Shown piece by piece: positions 45,073 to 48,106 of a DNA stretch of 48,106 bases. This DNA comes from Prosthecobacter sp. (GTDB lineage Bacteria > Verrucomicrobiota > Verrucomicrobiia > Verrucomicrobiales > Verrucomicrobiaceae): positions 1-48,106 of the forward strand of contig NZ_JACSRD010000086.1 in assembly GCF_014879935.1 (NCBI RefSeq). The letters run 5' to 3'. Below the pieces are notes generated by a model, which saw only the letters and a list, made by a program, of their open reading frames with translations, ran no database searches and had not been told where the DNA came from. The first letter of the stretch is position 1; each line of letters opens with the position of its first letter. Made by a program: the position numbers and the translations under genes.

Positions 45073-45363
45073 TTATTCGATCACTTTGGGAATCTGGAAC
45101 TGATCGGCACTGCGTTTGGGCGCATTGGACAGAGCTTGCTCCTGGGCGAGCCCGGGACGGGCTTCGTCGGCTCGAATCACGTCATAGACAGGCATGGCAT
45201 GGGCCGTGGGCTCGACGGAGCCGAGGTCATAGCGCGTCAAGGTGTCGATATAACTGAGAATCCCGTCGATCTGAGCGGCGTAGCGCGCCGCCTCGTCTTC
45301 GGTGAGCGTTAACCGTGCAAGTCTGGCCACGTGATTGATGTCGATCTGATGTGCTGCTGGCAT
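45073..45363 (-). CDS. gatC: Asp-tRNA(Asn)/Glu-tRNA(Gln) amidotransferase subunit C
   Basis: The 96-residue GatC, a chaperone-like subunit linking GatA and GatB. Recognisable segments: INHVARLARLTLTEDEAARYAAQIDGILSYID, and the C-terminal MPVYDVIRADEARPGL (the family's LR.D...), then ALSNAPKRSADQFQIPKVIE. The start at 45363 is preferred; the frame extends upstream through the terminator hairpin and is unlikely to be coding. It is the first gene of the gatCA operon. Confidence 0.94.
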   Translation of the reverse strand: MPAAHQIDINHVARLARLTLTEDEAARYAAQIDGILSYIDTLTRYDLGSVEPTAHAMPVYDVIRADEARPGLAQEQALSNAPKRSADQFQIPKVIE

Positions 45364-45400
45364 GTGTCCGCCCTTTGCCAGCGGGACGGGAGCTTTGCAA

Positions 45401-45434
45401 ACAAAAGGCGCAGACTGCAAACAGTCTGCGCCCT
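45401..45434 (-). terminator. intrinsic terminator after the TIGR04073-like gene
   Basis: An 11-bp perfect stem GGCGCAGACTG / CAGTCTGCGCC (45407-45417, 45422-45432) with a 4-nt loop; on the minus strand it is followed by TTTTGTTT. It separates this gene from gatC. Confidence 0.88.
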
Positions 45435-45456
45435 TCAAAAACTCTGGTTGCGAGGA

Positions 45457-45876
45457 TTACCAGCCCTGTGTGCGAGAATACGGACTCTCCGAACGATAGC
45501 CCAGTTCAGGAGCGAACTGGGTGTATCCCCACCAGTTGTCGAGCACCTCCTTGTGATGGTAAGGCTCACGATAGGTCATCTTCCAGCTTGGCACCGGGAA
45601 GGTTGCCGTCTCATAGAGGCCATAGACAGCTCTCACGAGCGTGCGCTTGGTGCCTTCAATCAGGAAATCAGAGGCAGCGGCAACTGCACCATCAGATTGG
45701 TTGCTCCGACGCCAGGTGGTGGGGTATTCCATCCACCCAAAAAGCAGATTACCAACACCACGGCTCAGCTTGCGGCTCCATGTGTTGTGATGACCAGGAG
45801 GAGACTGGATGTCTCCAAAAGCGACGCTGGTCAGGGCCAGCGCAGTGAGGGCGAGGAGGAAGAAGCGATTTTTCAT
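45457..45876 (-). CDS. exosortase system-associated protein, TIGR04073-like
   Basis: A 139-residue exported protein with signal peptide KNRFFLLALTALALTSVAFG. The mature part has KLSRGVGNLLFGWMEYPTTW and a C-terminal Trp/Tyr-rich segment, resembling TIGR04073, a family found with exosortase/PEP-CTERM systems in verrucomicrobia. The assignment is by remembered pattern and moderately sure. It would connect with the PEP-CTERM giant protein at 25-35 kb; no exosortase gene is in this window. A promoter-like pair lies just upstream and a clear terminator just downstream, so it is a single-gene unit. Confidence 0.65.
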   Translation of the reverse strand: MKNRFFLLALTALALTSVAFGDIQSPPGHHNTWSRKLSRGVGNLLFGWMEYPTTWRRSNQSDGAVAAASDFLIEGTKRTLVRAVYGLYETATFPVPSWKMTYREPYHHKEVLDNWWGYTQFAPELGYRSESPYSRTQGW

Positions 45877-45889
45877 GCTACAAAGCGAT

Positions 45890-45918
45890 GATTAACAAAT
45901 TCAGGCACTGTTTGGCAA
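45890..45918 (-). promoter_or_regulatory. candidate promoter of the TIGR04073-like gene
   Basis: On the minus strand TTGCCA (45913-45918), 17-bp spacer, TTAATC (45890-45895), about 14 nt before ATG 45876, in an AT-rich stretch. The rest of the gap up to 46145 holds no convincing gene. Confidence 0.45.
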
Positions 45919-46145
45919 CCATTAAGTTCAGCTTTTTCAATGATTTCGGTGATTCACTCACTGCCGGCGAAAAACGAGGGGCTGATGATGCAGTTCCGCC
46001 CGCGCTTTTTAAGGCGTCAGAGAATAGGCGGGTCTCTCGATCACATTGCGCGGTGCCACTTCACTTCATATGGGGGTGACCGTAGAGGTCGCAGCCCAGC
46101 GTCCCGCCAGTGCCAAAGCGCCTCTACTGGGTGTCTGCCCGTAGA

Positions 46146-46349
46146 TCAGTCCTTGCACTTGATCTGGTTGCGCATGCCACGCCACTTGGCGCGGTGCTTG
46201 GTTGCCCACTCGTTTAGAGCGAACTCCAGGCCGATGTCCCTGTCCTCTTTTTCACTCACGAGCCATTTCAGGCGCTGAATCTCCTCCTGTTCGGCCAGAA
46301 ATTCGCCATAGGGCGTGCCTTGCAGTGCTTGTGTCGGGATTGAGGGCAT
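46146..46349 (-). CDS. small conserved-looking hypothetical protein
   Basis: A 67-residue protein, TQALQGTPYGEFLAEQEEIQ followed by LKWLVSEKEDRDIGLEFAL and NEWATKHRAKWRGMRNQ. The pattern W..SE...RDIG.E.AL.EW...HR..WR is one I have seen in short bacterial proteins of unknown function, so it is probably real. It is charged and helical, with no signal or membrane segment. ATG 46349 is the only start. No operon partner. Confidence 0.6.
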   Translation of the reverse strand: MPSIPTQALQGTPYGEFLAEQEEIQRLKWLVSEKEDRDIGLEFALNEWATKHRAKWRGMRNQIKCKD

Positions 46350-46512
46350 CCGGCTCGATAGGGCGGCAAAGCCAGGGCTTCAAGCGTCACCTGACCTCGA
46401 AAAACTCCTGCGCAAGGTCCCCTGGAAACACGATTTTTTCGGCTGGTGGAAGAAAGCAAATGACAAGGAATGATGGTCCCTTATATAGTCGCCGTTTCAA
46501 ATCACGTTCCAC

Positions 46513-46587
46513 GCCGAAGTAGCTCAGAGGTAGAGCAGCGCATTCGTAATGCGCGGGTCGCGGGTTCAATTCCCGCCTTCGGCTCCA
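46513..46587 (+). tRNA. tRNA-Thr (anticodon CGT)
   Basis: Acceptor GCCGAAG/CTTCGGC (46513-46519, 46577-46583), anticodon stem GCGCA/TGCGC with loop TTCGTAA giving CGT, T arm GCGGGTTCAATTCCCGC and encoded CCA (46585-46587). The downstream gene starts 15 bp later. Confidence 0.96.
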
Positions 46588-46601
46588 CGAACAGTGCAAC
46601 C

Positions 46602-47648
46602 ATGACCCAGCCGAGCAACGCTGACAACCATGCGCCACGCCGGAGCCGGACCCGGCGGCGGGAGGCCATGGTCAATGCCATCGCCACCATCCTGGGTTGC
46701 ATGGCTCTGGTGGTGATGATTGCCACCGTGGTGCGGGTGGTGATGGTGAAACTCTGGGAATCAGCCCGGGTCAATCCCGCTTACGTGGAGTCCGTCTATG
46801 ACGACGAGAAAAGCCGCCGGTGGTCTGGAAAAACCACCACCGAGCCCGCCTTGCTGGACGAAACCACCCACGAGCCACCAAAGCCCGCGTCCGCCTCCCC
46901 GGTCCAGAGCGGTTCAGTGGCGACGGCCAATGCATCCCTCCTCACGCTGCGTCCAGGACCTGCACCAGTAGAACCTACGGCAAGCTCCATCCAGAACATC
47001 GAAAGCAAGCGCTCCCAGATCGAGAGCACGCTGCGCCAGTTCTTTGAATCGGCTGATGTGGGGCAGAAACTGGCGTTTGTGCGTGATCCCGGGCGGGTGC
47101 GCCCGCTGATGGAGCGCTACTACCGGAGCCGCCAGTCGCCGGCGTTGGAATGGAAGAGCCTCGGATGGGTGCTGCCGGTGGAGGAGCCGGGATTTCGTCT
47201 CGGCTATGCGCAGGCCATCCTCGCGAATTCAGAGCCCGTCAGTGTCATCATGGAGGAACTCGCCGATGGCTCCTTTCGAGTCGATTGGGAAAGCTCCGTG
47301 CGCTATGGCGAACTCGACTGGGGTGAGTTCATCAAAACCCAGCCAGCCTCTCCCAAGCTCTTCCGTGTGATCGCTTCCAAACCCCGGCATGCTCCGGTAG
47401 GCACGCCTCAGGACAGCGAGGTGCTGGAAATCAAGCACCCCGACGACGCGGACATGATTTACGCCTACTTCGACCGCAAGGACCCGAAGTTTCAGCCTTT
47501 GATCCAGCAACTCCAGACGGGGAACTGGAAGGATGTCCCATTAACTCTGCGACTCTGCTATCCGGGTCCCGCAGGCAGCGGCAAAAGCGCACGGATCGCC
47601 GATGTCGAAGGCAAGGGATGGCTGATTTTGCACGGAACCAGGAGCTAG
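46602..47648 (+). CDS. single-pass membrane protein of unknown function
   Basis: A 348-residue protein: basic N-terminus (HAPRRSRTRRREA), one transmembrane helix (AIATILGCMALVVMIATVVRVVMVKLW), a Pro/Ala/Thr-rich linker and a C-terminal domain of about 180 residues (VGQKLAFVRDPGRVRPLMERYYRS, GSFRVDWESSVRYGELDWGEFIK, ADMIYAYFDRKDPKFQPLIQQL). This architecture recurs in verrucomicrobia without known function; I know no named family. ATG 46602 starts 15 bp after the tRNA-Thr gene, so the transcript may begin at or run through the tRNA. The frame is open upstream through the tRNA, which is not coding. Confidence 0.78.
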   Translation: MTQPSNADNHAPRRSRTRRREAMVNAIATILGCMALVVMIATVVRVVMVKLWESARVNPAYVESVYDDEKSRRWSGKTTTEPALLDETTHEPPKPASASPVQSGSVATANASLLTLRPGPAPVEPTASSIQNIESKRSQIESTLRQFFESADVGQKLAFVRDPGRVRPLMERYYRSRQSPALEWKSLGWVLPVEEPGFRLGYAQAILANSEPVSVIMEELADGSFRVDWESSVRYGELDWGEFIKTQPASPKLFRVIASKPRHAPVGTPQDSEVLEIKHPDDADMIYAYFDRKDPKFQPLIQQLQTGNWKDVPLTLRLCYPGPAGSGKSARIADVEGKGWLILHGTRS

Positions 47649-47651
47649 ACA

Positions 47652-48106
47652 GTGAGCAAAACGAAGAGCACCCAGAAAAAGGCGGCCCAGGGAAAGGCCA
47701 GGCCTAAAACTCCAGCACGGACTCAAGCCAAGCCAGCCCCCAAGGCGAAGAAGGCTCCACTAAAGCCCGCTCCGAAAAAGAAACCCAAGCCCCTGCCACC
47801 AAAGAAAGTCGCGCCTGCCAAGAAGGCGGCTTCAGCCAGAAAGCCGACATCGGACGGCAAGCCGCTGAAAAAGCCCTTCCCCGCGAAGGCAGTTACAAAG
47901 GCACCGGCACCCTCTGTCGCCAAGAAACCAGTCGCCAAGGCCCCTGCGAAGCCAGTCAAACAGCCGGCCAAGCCTGCACCTGCCACCAAAGCTCCCGTGG
48001 CCAAGGCGGCTCCGCCCCCTCCCGCTTCCAAAGCCCCGGCAAAAGCTGTCGCTGCGCCGAAATCCCTCTCCGCACCGAAGGCTGCGGCCGTGCCAACAGC
48101 TCCGCC
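47652..48106 (+). CDS. Lys/Ala/Pro-rich protein, histone H1-like N-terminus (truncated by window end)
   Basis: From GTG 47652, 3 bp after the previous stop, the frame stays open to the window end (at least 151 codons). The translation is almost only Lys, Ala and Pro (SKTKSTQKKAAQGKARPK, then many AKxPxKP units), like the histone H1/HU-type tails of bacterial proteins. In verrucomicrobia such tails can precede a DksA/TraR-type zinc finger or other domain; the C-terminus is outside the window, so the function cannot be told. Nucleic acid binding is inferred from the charge. Confidence 0.6.
   Translation, partial: MSKTKSTQKKAAQGKARPKTPARTQAKPAPKAKKAPLKPAPKKKPKPLPPKKVAPAKKAASARKPTSDGKPLKKPFPAKAVTKAPAPSVAKKPVAKAPAKPVKQPAKPAPATKAPVAKAAPPPPASKAPAKAVAAPKSLSAPKAAAVPTAP

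Noticed and set aside
45940-46278. 112-codon plus-strand frame in the gap after the TIGR04073-like gene
   Set aside because: Composition and lack of motifs suggest chance; it overlaps a better minus-strand candidate at 46146-46349.
46384-46473. Protein-like plus-strand tail LEKLLRKVPWKHDFFGWWKK ending at a TGA
   Set aside because: The composition looks coding, but no start codon or upstream domain is found in frame; it may be a remnant of a broken gene, which I cannot support further.

Overview
The window reads as a chromosomal segment of a Verrucomicrobia bacterium, probably near Prosthecobacter/Verrucomicrobium. The evidence is moderately high GC, two FGly-type sulfatases, two Tat-exported Gfo/Idh/MocA oxidoreductases, a giant autotransporter-repeat protein ending in PEP-CTERM, a TIGR04073-like exosortase-associated protein, and many secreted proteins of unknown function. 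The taxonomic call is inference from gene content; there is no rRNA here.

Region 1 (1-9.8 kb), mostly plus strand: an adenylate-kinase-like protein, a Uma2 nuclease, and a queuine tRNA-ribosyltransferase carrying a MnmC-like C-terminal domain are coupled by overlaps. They are followed by an HslV-like Ntn hydrolase, a secreted alpha/beta hydrolase, a secreted FGE-sulfatase-fold protein behind a REPIN-like palindrome, apaG (minus), and an overlapping trio of thiD, a degenerate S41 protease and an IF-1-like protein.

Region 2 (9.8-17.7 kb): two oxidoreductases and two sulfatases form a polysaccharide or sulfated-glycan degradation neighbourhood. It ends with a non-coding stretch that holds a second REP-type hairpin and a possible pseudoknotted RNA, then a C39-like peptidase with a His-rich lipoprotein.

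Region 3 (17.8-25.3 kb): ADP-forming acyl-CoA synthetase, a small membrane protein, an AbiEii-type toxin-antitoxin cassette bracketed by two copies of a 53-residue zinc-ribbon gene, a DUF5722-like secreted protein whose start codon overlaps the divergent zinc-ribbon start, a membrane acyltransferase, and an AraC regulator.

Region 4 (25.4-35.8 kb): a 3164-residue PATR-repeat PEP-CTERM protein with a 16-bp palindrome directly before its start codon, closely followed by a DGQHR (ParB-like) protein.

Region 5 (35.8-48.1 kb): a di-haem peroxidase, an ABC-type permease without a visible ATPase, two proteins with C-terminal membrane anchors, sucD, dgkA, a secreted unknown, a heavy-metal-binding-like protein, tRNA-Ser, tRNA-Arg, gatC-gatA, the TIGR04073-like protein, tRNA-Thr, a membrane protein, and the start of a Lys/Ala/Pro-rich protein cut by the window end.

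Most housekeeping genes are ordinary. The best candidates for something new are the covarying REP/REPIN hairpins, the pseudoknot-bearing intergenic region, the zinc-ribbon-flanked toxin cassette, the Tgt-methyltransferase fusion, and the giant-protein locus with its palindrome and ParB-like partner.
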